Part shown: in pieces, positions 16,279-24,742 of the stretch
Position numbering within the stretch: the first letter of the stretch is position 1
Layout of the letters: each line of letters begins with the position of its first letter
Source of the DNA: Massilia endophytica
GTDB taxonomy: Bacteria; Pseudomonadota; Gammaproteobacteria; Burkholderiales; Burkholderiaceae_D
Assembly (NCBI RefSeq): GCF_021165955.1
Contig: NZ_CP088952.1
Coordinates: 3,906,001-3,970,000 of the forward strand
Direction of reading: 5' to 3'
DNA length: 64,000 nucleotides
The notes under the pieces: model-generated
Databases searched by the model: none
Told to the model about the DNA's origin: nothing
Seen by the model: the letters and a program-made list of their open reading frames with translations, nothing else
Position numbers and translations under genes: made by a program

Positions 16279-16732
16279 GCTGAAGAACCTGCAGGCCCTG
16301 CCTGAAGATAGCCGCGTTACCCTGTCGTCCAATGAGGGCGGATAACGCCACTTCTGGCATTCTGGAGATGGCGGCCGCCGCACGCCAGCGCGCACCAACC
16401 GGGTATTGATCTGGCTCAGGGGGGTCCAGCAGGGCCAGCGGGGGCGACAGGAACTGGCAGACCTGCGTCAGGGCGAAAGCACTGCAATCGATCAGGTGGA
16501 AGCCGTCGTGCCAGGGGCTGCCCGTGCGCGAGATGCCGGCCAGCACCTGGGCGATGCGCAAATCGCCGGCCAGCGGCAGGTGCGGCCGGAACATGGCCGG
16601 ATCGCCCAGGGGGTGGCTGGGCAGGCGCAGCGGCGGGCGGTAGAACACGAGGCCCAGGCCGGTGAAGTCCCCGGCAGCCGCACGGCGGATCTCGCTCAGC
16701 AAGGAGCTGACTCTGGCTTCCAGGGCGTCCAT
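16232..16732 (-). CDS. DisA_N-fold protein, diadenylate-cyclase-like with altered motifs
   Basis: A 166-residue protein that reads like a stand-alone DisA_N (DAC) domain. The strand GLGLVFYRP, the helix DLRIAQVLAGISRTG and the motif SPWHDGFHLID (residues 72-82) align with the SPLHDGAVII segment of diadenylate cyclases. PVGARWRAAAAISRMPEVAL (111-130) aligns with the LGTRHRAALGISE segment, and GRQGNAAIFRQG with the last strands. Both signature motifs differ: DGA is DGF and RHR is RWR, so the nucleotide chemistry may differ or be lost. There is no membrane anchor or sensor domain. The start at 16732 was chosen from the domain boundary. It overlaps the Cap15-like gene by 47 bp, so the pair is one operon. 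Confidence 0.65.
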   Translation of the reverse strand: MDALEARVSSLLSEIRRAAAGDFTGLGLVFYRPPLRLPSHPLGDPAMFRPHLPLAGDLRIAQVLAGISRTGSPWHDGFHLIDCSAFALTQVCQFLSPPLALLDPPEPDQYPVGARWRAAAAISRMPEVALSALIGRQGNAAIFRQGLQVLQHERPGAKSDGDGEGV

Positions 16733-16795
16733 GGCAGCCAGTATTGCATGGGTACTGGACGCGGGCAAGCAAGGGCCGGGCAGGCGGGCGCAATA

Positions 16796-16821
16796 AAAAA
16801 GCCCGGCACCGGCCGGGCTTT
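16796..16821 (-). terminator. rho-independent terminator after nrdB
   Basis: The 10-bp stem AAAGCCCGGC (16798-16807) / 16812-16821 with a 4-nt loop runs into TTTTTTATT on the minus strand. It lies 19 bp past the nrdB stop codon and insulates the DisA_N-like gene from nrdAB transcription. Confidence 0.9.
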
Positions 16822-16839
16822 CCTTGCAGCGGGAGAGGC

Positions 16840-17949
16840 TTAGTCCCAGTTCAGGGCGCCGCCCGTCTGGTACTCGGTGACGCGGGTCTCGAAGAAGTTG
16901 CGTTCCTTCTTCAGGTCGATCATCTCGCTCATCCATGGGAAGGGGTTCTCGTCCTGGTCGAACAGCTGGTCCAGGCCGATCTGCACGGCGCGGCGGTTGG
17001 CGATGAAGCGCAGGTAGCCCTTGAACATGGTGGCGTTCAGGCCCAGCACGCCGCGCGGCATGGTGTCTTCCGCGTAGCGGTACTCCAGCTCCACGGCCTG
17101 CAGGAAGAGCTGCTTGATCTCTTCCTTGAAGGCGGCCGTCCACAGCTGGGGGTTTTCCAGCTTGATGGTGTTGATCAGGTCGATGCCGAAGTTGCAATGC
17201 ATGGACTCGTCGCGCAGGATGTACTGGTACTGCTCGGCGGCGCCCATCATCTTGTTCTGGCGGCCCAGCGCCAGGATCTGGGTGAAGCCCACGTAGAAGA
17301 ACAGGCCTTCCATCAGGCAGGCGAACACGATCAGGGACTTCAGCAGCTTCTGGTCGTTCTCCACGGTGCCGGTGGTGAAGGACGGGTCGGTCAGGGTGTT
17401 GATGAAGGGGATCAGGAACTGGTCCTTGTCGCGGATCGACTTCACCTCGTTGTAGGCGTTGAAGATCTCCTGCTCATCCAGGCCGAGCGACTCCACGATG
17501 TACTGGTAGGCGTGGGTATGGATGGCCTCTTCGAAGGCCTGGCGCAGCAGGTACTGGCGGCATTCCGGCGCCGTGATGTGGCGGTAGGTGCCCAGCACGA
17601 TGTTGTTGGCGGCCAGGGAGTCGGCCGTCACGAAGAAGCCCAGGTTGCGCTTCACCAGGCGGCGCTCGTCCTCGGACAGGCCGTTCGGGTTCTTCCACAG
17701 CTCGATGTCGCGCTGCATGTTCACTTCCTGCGGCATCCAGTGGTTGGCGCAGCCGGCCAGGTATTTGTCCCAGGCCCACTTGTACTTGAAGGGCACCAGC
17801 TGGTTGACGTCGGTCTGGCCGTTGATGACGCGCTTGTCGTCCGCATTCACGCGCAGGGCAACCTGCTCGGCGGTGCTTTCGCCTTCGGCGGCGGCGGGCA
17901 TCTGTGGCTGGCGCGGCGCGGCCGCGGTTTCATCGTCCCAAGATAGCAT
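16840..17949 (-). CDS. nrdB: class Ia ribonucleotide reductase, beta (radical) subunit
   Basis: A 369-residue ferritin-like diiron subunit that generates the tyrosyl radical for reduction of ribonucleotides to deoxyribonucleotides. The ligand and radical segment EEAIHTHAYQYIVES holds Glu, His and the radical Tyr in the class Ia spacing. A second ligand pair lies in RDESMHCNFGIDLI. The C-terminus ends GGALNWD, the tail that docks on NrdA. The start at 17949 (MLSWDDE) was chosen over an in-frame TTG at 17973 because GAGG lies upstream of it. It is downstream of nrdA, with a terminator-like hairpin in the gap. Confidence 0.96.
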   Translation of the reverse strand: MLSWDDETAAAPRQPQMPAAAEGESTAEQVALRVNADDKRVINGQTDVNQLVPFKYKWAWDKYLAGCANHWMPQEVNMQRDIELWKNPNGLSEDERRLVKRNLGFFVTADSLAANNIVLGTYRHITAPECRQYLLRQAFEEAIHTHAYQYIVESLGLDEQEIFNAYNEVKSIRDKDQFLIPFINTLTDPSFTTGTVENDQKLLKSLIVFACLMEGLFFYVGFTQILALGRQNKMMGAAEQYQYILRDESMHCNFGIDLINTIKLENPQLWTAAFKEEIKQLFLQAVELEYRYAEDTMPRGVLGLNATMFKGYLRFIANRRAVQIGLDQLFDQDENPFPWMSEMIDLKKERNFFETRVTEYQTGGALNWD

Positions 17950-17970
17950 CTTCTTTTTCCTCGATAGGGT

Positions 17971-17993
17971 CAAAAACCGCCCCGGAGGGCGGT
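17971..17993 (-). terminator. hairpin with T-tract between nrdA and nrdB
   Basis: The stem ACCGCCC (17976-17982) / GGGCGGT (17987-17993) with a 4-nt loop is followed on the minus strand by TTTTTG. It lies 11 bp after the nrdA stop and just before the nrdB ribosome-binding site. As a partial terminator or processing hairpin it could lower nrdB expression relative to nrdA. Confidence 0.8.
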
Positions 17994-18004
17994 GTGTTCA
18001 TATT

Positions 18005-20944
18005 TTACTGGCAGGCTTCGCACTCTTCGAAGCCGGGATCGCCCGGCCGCAGGTAGCAGGCGGCGCCTTCCTGGATCTCCTGCACCGTGGTGGGCGCGGC
18101 GGCGGTCGGCACGGCCGTCGAGGAGGCTGCCGAGGCAGCGGCGGAGAGGCCGCCATCCACCGGCACGGCGTTCAGGGCGCCGGTCTTGGTGGTGGATTTC
18201 TCCATGTGCGTCGCGGCAATGGTGCGCAGGTAGTAGGTGGTCTTCAGGCCGCGCAGCCAGGCCAGCTTGTAGGTCTCGTCCAGCTTCTTGCCCGAGGCGC
18301 CGGCCATGTAGATGTTCAGCGACTGGGCCTGGTCGATCCACTTCTGGCGGCGGGAGGCCGCTTCCACCAGCCAGGTCGGCGACACTTCGAAGGCCGTGGC
18401 GTAGATGTCGCGCAGGTCCTGGGGAGCGCGGTCGATCTTCGACAGGGAGCCGTCATAGTATTTCAGGTCGGCGATCATGACCTCGTCCCACAGGCCGCGC
18501 GCCTTCAGGTCGCGCACCAGGTAGGCGTTGATCTCGGTGAACTCGCCCGACAGGTTGGACTTCACGTACAGGTTCTGGAAGGTGGGCTCGATGCAGGCCG
18601 ACACGCCGATGATGTTCGAAATGGTCGCGGTCGGGGCGATCGCCACGCAGTTCGAGTTGCGCATGCCGAACTGCTTGATGCGCTCGCGCACCGGAGTCCA
18701 GTCCATGGCGGAGGACAGGTCCTGCTCCAGGTAGCCGCCGCGCTCTTCGGCCAGCAGCTTGACGGAGTCCTGCGGCAGGATGCCGCGATCCCACAGGGAA
18801 CCCTTGTAGGACTCGTACTGGCCGCGCTCTTCGGCCAGCTCGGTCGAGGCCAGGTAGGCGTAGTAGCACACCGCTTCCATGGAGGTGTCGGCGAAGCTCA
18901 CCGCTTCCTGGGAGGCGTAAGGCACGCGCATCATGTGCAGGCAGTCCTGGAAGCCCATCACGCCCAGGCCCACCGGACGGTGGCGCATATTGGCGTTGCG
19001 GGCCTTGTCCACGGCGTAGTAGTTGATGTCGATCACGTTATCCAGCATGCGCATGGCGGTGCGGATGGTCTTCTGCAGCTTCACGTGATCCAGCTTGCCC
19101 TCTTTCATGTGGGCTGGCAGGTTGACGGAACCCAGGTTGCAGACGGCGATTTCGCTGTCGTTGGTGTTCAGGGTGATCTCGGTGCACAGGTTCGAGCTGT
19201 GCACCACGCCCACGTGCTGCTGCGGCGAACGGATGTTGCAAGGATCCTTGAAGGTGATCCATGGGTGGCCGGTTTCGAAGAGCATGGACAGCATCTTGCG
19301 CCACAGGTCCAGGGCCGCAATCTTCTTGTGCACGCGGATCTCGCCCGCAGCCGCCTTGGCTTCATAGCCCAGGTAGGCCTGCTCGAAGGCCTTGCCCACC
19401 TTGTCGTGCAGGTCCGGGCAGTCCGATGGCGAGAACAGGGTCCAGTCGCCCTTCTCCATCACGCGCTTCATGAACAGGTCGGGAATCCAGTTCGCGGTGT
19501 TCATGTCGTGGGTGCGGCGGCGGTCATCGCCGGTGTTCTTGCGCAGGTCGAGGAATTCCTCGATGTCCATGTGCCAGGTTTCCAGGTAGGCGCAGACGGC
19601 GCCCTTGCGCTTGCCGCCCTGGTTCACCGCCACGGCGGTGTCGTTCACCACTTTCAGGAAGGGAACCACGCCTTGCGACTTGCCGTTGGTGCCCTTGATG
19701 TGGGCGCCCAGGGCGCGTACCGGGGTCCAGTCGTTACCCAGGCCGCCCGCGAACTTGGCCAGCAGGGCGTTTTCCTTGATGGCGTCGTAGATGCCTTCCA
19801 GGTCGTCCGACACGGTGGTCAGGTAGCAGGAGGAGAGCTGGGAGCGCAGCGTGCCGGAGTTGAACAGGGTCGGGGTCGACGACATGAAGTCGAAGGTCGA
19901 CAGCAGGTTGTAGAACTCGATGGCGCGCGCTTCGCGGTTGTCTTCGTTCAGGGCCAGGCCCATGGCGACGCGCATGTAGAAGGCCTGCGGCATCTCGATA
20001 CGGATATCGCGCACGTGCAGGAAGTAGCGGTCGTACAGGGTTTGCAGGCCGATGTAGCCGAACTGCAGGTCGCGGTCGGCCACCAGGGCCTTGGACAGCT
20101 TGGCCAGGTCGAACTTGGCCAGCTCGGGGTTCAGCAGCTCGTTCTCGATGCCCTTGGCGATATATTTGGGGAAGTACTCGATGTACTCGGCTGCGGCCTT
20201 GGCCTGCGGGGTCTCCTTGCCGAAGACTTCCTTGCGGATGGTGTGCAGCAGGATGCGGGCGGTGACCTGGGAGTAGGCTGGGTCCTTTTCCATCAGCGCG
20301 CGGGCAGCCAGGATGGCGGACTTGTGCAGCTCTTCGACTGGCACGCCGTCGTACAGGTTCTTCACGGTTTCGGCCAGGATGGCGTCGGCATCGACGTGTT
20401 TTTCCAGGCCGGAACAGGCGGCGTTGATCAGGTCGCGCACTTCCTGCATGTTCAGCGGACGGCGCGCGCCGTTCTCGGTGACGTGCAGCTGCGGCTCGGC
20501 GATGGCGCCAGCGCCCGCGGCCTCTTTTTTGAGGCGGCGTTCTTCCATGTGCTTGGCGCGGTACAGCACATAAGCGCGCGCCACTTCATGTTCGCCGGAG
20601 CGCATCAGGGCCAGTTCCACCTGGTCCTGCACATCTTCGATGTGGAAGGTGCCGCCGGATGGCTGGCGGCGCACCAGCGCGTTGACCACGCTGTTCGTGA
20701 GCTGTTCCACCAAGTCGCGGATGCGCGCGGACGCGGCGCCCTGGCCACCATTCACAGCGAGGAAGGCCTTGGTCATGGCGACCGCGATCTTCGACGGTTC
20801 GAACGCGACGACCGCGCCGTTACGGCGGATGATGCGGTAGTCGCCCAGCGCGCTGGCCGGCGTCGTCAGGCCGCCGGATGGCGCGCCTGCTGCGCCTGCG
20901 AGAGGCGCTGCTGGATTGGTGGTCATGTCTTGAGTAGATTGCAT
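18005..20944 (-). CDS. nrdA: class Ia ribonucleotide reductase, alpha (catalytic) subunit with two ATP-cones
   Basis: A 979-residue enzyme, about 200 residues longer than E. coli NrdA because it carries two ATP-cone domains (about residues 36-130, YRIIRRNGAVVAFEPSK; and 152-240, LHVTENGARRPLNMQEVR). This layout is known from Pseudomonas aeruginosa NrdA. The catalytic barrel shows SSTPTLFNSGT, QLSSCYLTTVSD, NLCTEITLN and PTATISNIIGVSACIEP, and the redox tail ends FEECEACQ. It reduces NDPs with NrdB. The ATG at 20944 has a GGGAG site 6 bp upstream; an in-frame ATG at 21004 lies inside the predicted promoter. Two NrdR boxes lie upstream. Confidence 0.96.
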   Translation of the reverse strand: MQSTQDMTTNPAAPLAGAAGAPSGGLTTPASALGDYRIIRRNGAVVAFEPSKIAVAMTKAFLAVNGGQGAASARIRDLVEQLTNSVVNALVRRQPSGGTFHIEDVQDQVELALMRSGEHEVARAYVLYRAKHMEERRLKKEAAGAGAIAEPQLHVTENGARRPLNMQEVRDLINAACSGLEKHVDADAILAETVKNLYDGVPVEELHKSAILAARALMEKDPAYSQVTARILLHTIRKEVFGKETPQAKAAAEYIEYFPKYIAKGIENELLNPELAKFDLAKLSKALVADRDLQFGYIGLQTLYDRYFLHVRDIRIEMPQAFYMRVAMGLALNEDNREARAIEFYNLLSTFDFMSSTPTLFNSGTLRSQLSSCYLTTVSDDLEGIYDAIKENALLAKFAGGLGNDWTPVRALGAHIKGTNGKSQGVVPFLKVVNDTAVAVNQGGKRKGAVCAYLETWHMDIEEFLDLRKNTGDDRRRTHDMNTANWIPDLFMKRVMEKGDWTLFSPSDCPDLHDKVGKAFEQAYLGYEAKAAAGEIRVHKKIAALDLWRKMLSMLFETGHPWITFKDPCNIRSPQQHVGVVHSSNLCTEITLNTNDSEIAVCNLGSVNLPAHMKEGKLDHVKLQKTIRTAMRMLDNVIDINYYAVDKARNANMRHRPVGLGVMGFQDCLHMMRVPYASQEAVSFADTSMEAVCYYAYLASTELAEERGQYESYKGSLWDRGILPQDSVKLLAEERGGYLEQDLSSAMDWTPVRERIKQFGMRNSNCVAIAPTATISNIIGVSACIEPTFQNLYVKSNLSGEFTEINAYLVRDLKARGLWDEVMIADLKYYDGSLSKIDRAPQDLRDIYATAFEVSPTWLVEAASRRQKWIDQAQSLNIYMAGASGKKLDETYKLAWLRGLKTTYYLRTIAATHMEKSTTKTGALNAVPVDGGLSAAASAASSTAVPTAAAPTTVQEIQEGAACYLRPGDPGFEECEACQ

Positions 20945-20989
20945 TTCAGCTCCCTGAGAACAGCATGCGAAGGTTTGTAGAGTGCTCTT

Positions 20990-21017
20990 ATTATGCAAAA
21001 GCAACTTTTAATGTAAA
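20990..21017 (-). promoter_or_regulatory. candidate sigma-70 promoter of nrdA
   Basis: On the minus strand TTTACA (21012-21017) and CATAAT (20990-20995) are separated by 16 bp; the overlapping TAATAA gives an 18-bp spacing. It lies about 45 bp before the nrdA start codon and directly downstream of the two NrdR boxes. The prediction comes from matching consensus by eye. Confidence 0.5.
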
Positions 21018-21028
21018 GCAACTAATAC

Positions 21029-21073
21029 CACTAGATTTAGTGAGGGGTTCTAAGTGACGCACTAATTGTAGTG
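21029..21073. promoter_or_regulatory. paired NrdR boxes upstream of nrdA
   Basis: Two palindromes share CACTA and TAGTG arms: CACTAGATTTAGTG at 21029-21042 and CACTAATTGTAGTG at 21060-21073. They start 31 bp apart, that is three helical turns. This matches the arrangement of sites for the ATP-cone repressor NrdR, which shuts down ribonucleotide reductase genes when dATP is plentiful. nrdR itself is not in the window. Confidence 0.8.
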
Positions 21074-21296
21074 ACGCACCTTACAAGAGACAAGCGGTCC
21101 CGGCTAAAAAATTTTGCGTTTTTCTTATTGACTTTTTGGACCTGCGGATAGCTCTAGGCGCTTGGCGAAAGCAAGCACTAACCATCACTTTTTTGCTGCC
21201 TTTTTATTGTGCAAGAGACAGCATTTTCGCCACAGCATTACGCCCTTCCGGCGCGCGGGAGCGGCATTATAGTCGATGCGGCGGTCTCGCGTGGAC

Positions 21297-22787
21297 TCAG
21301 GAATTGGGGGCCTGGATGTTCAGTTTCTGCATCTGGTAGCGCAGCTGGCGGAAGCTGATGCCCAGCAGCTGGGCGGCCTGGGTGCGGTTGTACTGGGTCT
21401 GCACCAGGGCGCGCTGGATGATCTCGCGCTCGACCATTTCCAGGTAGGCCGGCAGGTTGTCCGGCAGGACGGAGAGGTCGGGCAGCGGGGGCATGCGGGT
21501 GGATGCCGAAGGCCCGGCGGCGGGCGGCGCTGCGCTGTCGCCGGCGGCGAATGCGGGAGCCGCGTATGCCTCCGCTGGCGCGGCGGCGGACGATGGCGCC
21601 GAGGCGGCCGGGGCGTCGGGGGCGTGCGCGGCGACGGCGGCGCCCTTCAGCGACAGGTCGGCGGCATCGATCACGCCGTCGTTCGAATAGGCGAGCGCCC
21701 GCTCCAGCACATTCTCCAGCTCCCGCACATTGCCGGGGAAGCTGTAGCCCGCCAGCGCTTCCAGCACGCCGGGACCGAGCTTCGGCTTTTCCCCGCCGCG
21801 CGCCAGGCGGGCCAGGATGGCGTCGGTCAGCACCGGCAGGTCGTCCAGGCGCTCGCGCAGGGGCGGCAGCGAGAGCTCGATCACGTTCAGGCGGTAGAAC
21901 AGGTCCTGCCGGAACCTGCCCTGCTCCACGCAGCGCGCCAGGTCCTGGTGGGTGGCGCTGATGATGCGCACGTCCACCGGTTCCTCGGCCGTTGCGCCGA
22001 TCTTGCGCACGCGCCGCTCCTGGATGGCGCGCAGCAGCTTCACCTGCATGGCCAGCGGCAGGTCGGCCACCTCGTCCAGCATGAGGGTGCCGCCGTTCGC
22101 GGCCTGGAAGAAGCCGTCCCGCTCGTCGGCGGCGCCCGTGAAGGCGCCCTTGCGGTAGCCGAAGAATTCGGCCTCCATCAGGGCCTCGGGAATGGCGCCG
22201 CAGTTCACGGCCACGAAGGGCTGGTCCGCACGCGAACTCTGGGCATGGATCTCGCGCGCCGCCACTTCCTTGCCGCTGCCCGATTCGCCGGTGATGGCGA
22301 TGGGCGCCATGGAGCGGGCCAGGCGGGCGATCTGGGCGCGCAGGGCCTGCATGGCGGCGGAGTCGCCTTTCAGGCGGCTGTCCACCGGCTCTCCGCGCGG
22401 GACGGCGGGAGCCGAGGCCGAATCCAGCTTGAGGGCGGACTGCACCATCACGCGCAGCTGGTCCAGCTGCACGGGCTTGCTTACATAGTCGAAGGCCCCG
22501 GCCTTCAGCGCGACCACGGCGTTGTCCGCGCTGCCGAAGGCCGTCACCACGGCGATGGGCGTGTTGCGGCCGCTGGCCGACACCTCGCGCACCAGCTCCA
22601 GGCCCAGGCCGTCCGGCAGGCGCATATCCGTCAGCACCAGCTGGTAATCCCCCGCCGCGAACAGGCCGCGCGCCTCCTGCAGGGTGGCGGCGCTGTCCAC
22701 GTCCAGGCCCATCTTGAGCAGGGTGATCTCCAGCAGCTCACGCAGGTCTGCTTCATCGTCGACGACAAGAACGCGGGGAGAACTCAT
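21297..22787 (-). CDS. pilR: sigma-54-dependent response regulator of type IV pili (PilR)
   Basis: A 496-residue NtrC-class activator. The receiver domain (residues 1-120) has phospho-acceptor Asp at about 54 (LTDMRLPDG). The AAA+ domain has Walker A GESGSGKE, the sigma-54 contact loop KGAFTGA, Walker B GGTLMLDE and the late YSFPGNVRELENVLERA. The C-terminal Fis-type helix-turn-helix reads TQAAQLLGISFRQLRYQMQK. An Ala/Pro/Ser-rich linker of about 60 residues separates the last two domains and is longer than usual. The gene follows the pilS gene by 20 bp. PilR activates the pilin gene with sigma-54; no pilin gene is in the window. Confidence 0.9.
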   Translation of the reverse strand: MSSPRVLVVDDEADLRELLEITLLKMGLDVDSAATLQEARGLFAAGDYQLVLTDMRLPDGLGLELVREVSASGRNTPIAVVTAFGSADNAVVALKAGAFDYVSKPVQLDQLRVMVQSALKLDSASAPAVPRGEPVDSRLKGDSAAMQALRAQIARLARSMAPIAITGESGSGKEVAAREIHAQSSRADQPFVAVNCGAIPEALMEAEFFGYRKGAFTGAADERDGFFQAANGGTLMLDEVADLPLAMQVKLLRAIQERRVRKIGATAEEPVDVRIISATHQDLARCVEQGRFRQDLFYRLNVIELSLPPLRERLDDLPVLTDAILARLARGGEKPKLGPGVLEALAGYSFPGNVRELENVLERALAYSNDGVIDAADLSLKGAAVAAHAPDAPAASAPSSAAAPAEAYAAPAFAAGDSAAPPAAGPSASTRMPPLPDLSVLPDNLPAYLEMVEREIIQRALVQTQYNRTQAAQLLGISFRQLRYQMQKLNIQAPNS

Positions 22788-22807
22788 ATATATAGTGTGT
22801 GGTTGGC

Positions 22808-24490
22808 TCAGCGCGAAGGCGGCAGTGCAAAAGTGATCACAAAACGGCCGCTGGACTTGCGGCTCCCGTCCGGCTGCACTTCCCGGTCGAAGCGGTATTC
22901 GTAGTCCAGCATGGCCTCGTTATTCAAGCACAGTTCCCGCGCCAGATACAGGCCAAGGCCCGTGCCCTTGCTGGAAGTGGTGTAGAAAGGCTCGAAGAGG
23001 TGGGCCCTCACCTCGGTGCTGATGCCGGGACCGTCGTCCTGCACGTGCAGCTCCAGCGGCCTGCCCCGCGCCTGCACAACGAAGACGCGGATGCTTTCCG
23101 GCTTGCCGCTGGCGTAGCGCACCGCGTTGTTGAGCAGGTTGAGCAGCACCTCCCGCAGATGCAGGGGATCGAAACGCACCGTGTGGCGGGCTACGCCGCC
23201 AAGGCAAAGCACTTCCGGCGCCAGGCCATGGGTATCGTCGAACTCCGCCTTCAGCTCGGCCAGGAAGCGCTCCAGCTCCAGGGGCTCGCTGTGGCCTTGC
23301 GCCTTGCGCGACAGCTGCAGGATGTCCTCCACCATGCGGTTGACCCGCGCCACATTGTCGCTGATGATCTTCAGCAGGCGCACATGCACCGGCTCCTTCA
23401 GGTCCTCGGCCATGAGGGAGGTGGCGTGGCCGATGGCGGACAGGGGATTGCGCACCTCGTGGGCGATGCTTGCCGTGAGCCGCCCCATGGAGGCGAGCTT
23501 GAGCTGCTGCGCCTGATTCTCGATGGCCGTCACGTCCTGCAGGAAGATCACGTTGCGCTCCGTGCCCAGGGCCGCCGTATCCGCTGCGGCGAAGCGCACC
23601 TTCAGGTGCACGGCCACGTCGCGCCGCGCGCTCCATGCCGCCGTCATCTCCTGCAGCGCGGGATCGTTGAAAGGCTTCACGGTGATGAAGGCGCTGGACT
23701 GGGCCGGATTGACGCGCCACTCGTCATAGGCCAGGGCCACCGGCAGCAGCGAGGGATTGTCGCTGAGGCGGAAATCGGCAATGGACTGGGTGAGGCCGAG
23801 CATCTGCTGGGCGGCCGGGTTGCTGGCATAGACTTCGCCGCTGGCGCCCAGGACGATGACGCCATCGCCCGCATGCGACATCACCAGCCGGTTCACCGCC
23901 TGCTGCACGCCGACCTCGATGCCGCGCTGCACGGCCAGCTCCTCCTGGCCGATCAGCCGCGCCGCCATGCGGTTCACCACCAGCACGGCGGCGAAGAAGG
24001 CCGCGCCGTAGAGGCCAGCCTGCACCACCGTCATTTCGCCATCGGAGACCAGCATGCGCCAGCTGCCTTCGGCCAGCACGAAAAGGCTGGCGATGGCCGC
24101 CGCGAACAGGGCCATCATCAGGGGCGCGAGGATGGCGCAGCCGGCCAGGGGGAAGAGGTAGAGGATGGCCAGGCCGCTGCGCACGCCCCCTGCCCCGAAA
24201 TACAGCAGCGAGATTACCGTGAGGTCGCAGGCCAGCTGGGAGGCCAGCTGCAGCATGAAGCGGCGGCGCCAGCGTGCGGCAGCCAGCGTAAATACGACGG
24301 AGAGGAAAAGATAAACCGCGCAGATCTGGGCGTTGAAGAAGCTGCTCGCGGAGCGCGGGCTCCCCGGATCGAAGCTCAGGTAGGCCAGCAGCACGACCGC
24401 AATCACCACCCGCGTGCCGTTCAGGGTTTGCAGCGAGCGCCAGAAGGTCTCGCGCGATTCCGCCGACAGGTTGGGCAGGCGCGCGATCAC
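22808..24490 (-). CDS. pilS: membrane sensor histidine kinase of type IV pili (PilS)
   Basis: A 560-residue sensor kinase, partner of the adjacent PilR. About six membrane helices fill residues 25-175, a PAS domain follows (about 195-320), then the H-box SIAHEVRNPLSAIGH with the phosphorylated His at 344. The ATPase domain has LLNLLNNAVRYA (N-box), VQDDGPGIS (G1) and GTGLGLYLARELC (G2). The start is a GTG at 24490, directly after the stop of the small PP0621-type gene. Six helices plus PAS is the PilS layout, which also favours PilSR over a nitrogen-type NtrBC pair. Confidence 0.9.
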   Translation of the reverse strand: MIARLPNLSAESRETFWRSLQTLNGTRVVIAVVLLAYLSFDPGSPRSASSFFNAQICAVYLFLSVVFTLAAARWRRRFMLQLASQLACDLTVISLLYFGAGGVRSGLAILYLFPLAGCAILAPLMMALFAAAIASLFVLAEGSWRMLVSDGEMTVVQAGLYGAAFFAAVLVVNRMAARLIGQEELAVQRGIEVGVQQAVNRLVMSHAGDGVIVLGASGEVYASNPAAQQMLGLTQSIADFRLSDNPSLLPVALAYDEWRVNPAQSSAFITVKPFNDPALQEMTAAWSARRDVAVHLKVRFAAADTAALGTERNVIFLQDVTAIENQAQQLKLASMGRLTASIAHEVRNPLSAIGHATSLMAEDLKEPVHVRLLKIISDNVARVNRMVEDILQLSRKAQGHSEPLELERFLAELKAEFDDTHGLAPEVLCLGGVARHTVRFDPLHLREVLLNLLNNAVRYASGKPESIRVFVVQARGRPLELHVQDDGPGISTEVRAHLFEPFYTTSSKGTGLGLYLARELCLNNEAMLDYEYRFDREVQPDGSRKSSGRFVITFALPPSR

Positions 24491-24493
24491 CGC

Positions 24494-24742
24494 TTAATTG
24501 GCGGGCGCGTGGGCCGCGCTGCAGTAATTGCGCCCTCCGGCTGGCACGTTCTCGGACGCCGGGTAGTACACGCCGCAATGGGCGCAGCACAGCATGGGTT
24601 CCGTTTCCGCATCCTCCTTGGGCGGGGCGCGGCGGGCGGGCGGCTGTTGCGGACGGGGATGGCGGCTGGAGCCTTTCAGCTTGGCGCGGATGGCGGCGAC
24701 GACCAGGAAGGCCAGCGCCAGCCAGAAAAGAATACGTGTCAT
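24494..24742 (-). CDS. small PP0621-type membrane protein with Cys motif
   Basis: An 82-residue protein with an N-terminal membrane helix (MTRILFWLALAFLVVAAIRAK), a basic Pro-rich middle, and a C-terminal zinc-ribbon-like end with MLCCAHCGVYYPASE and NYCSAAH. It matches the short PP0621 family found next to pilS and ypjD in beta- and gammaproteobacteria; no function is established. It overlaps the upstream CcsA-like gene by 4 bp (ATGA) and abuts pilS, so the four genes form one operon. Confidence 0.85.
   Translation of the reverse strand: MTRILFWLALAFLVVAAIRAKLKGSSRHPRPQQPPARRAPPKEDAETEPMLCCAHCGVYYPASENVPAGGRNYCSAAHAPAN

Noticed and set aside
17588..20980. An 1130-codon plus-strand open frame opposite nrdB and nrdA
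   Set aside because: Shadow of highly conserved ribonucleotide reductase genes.
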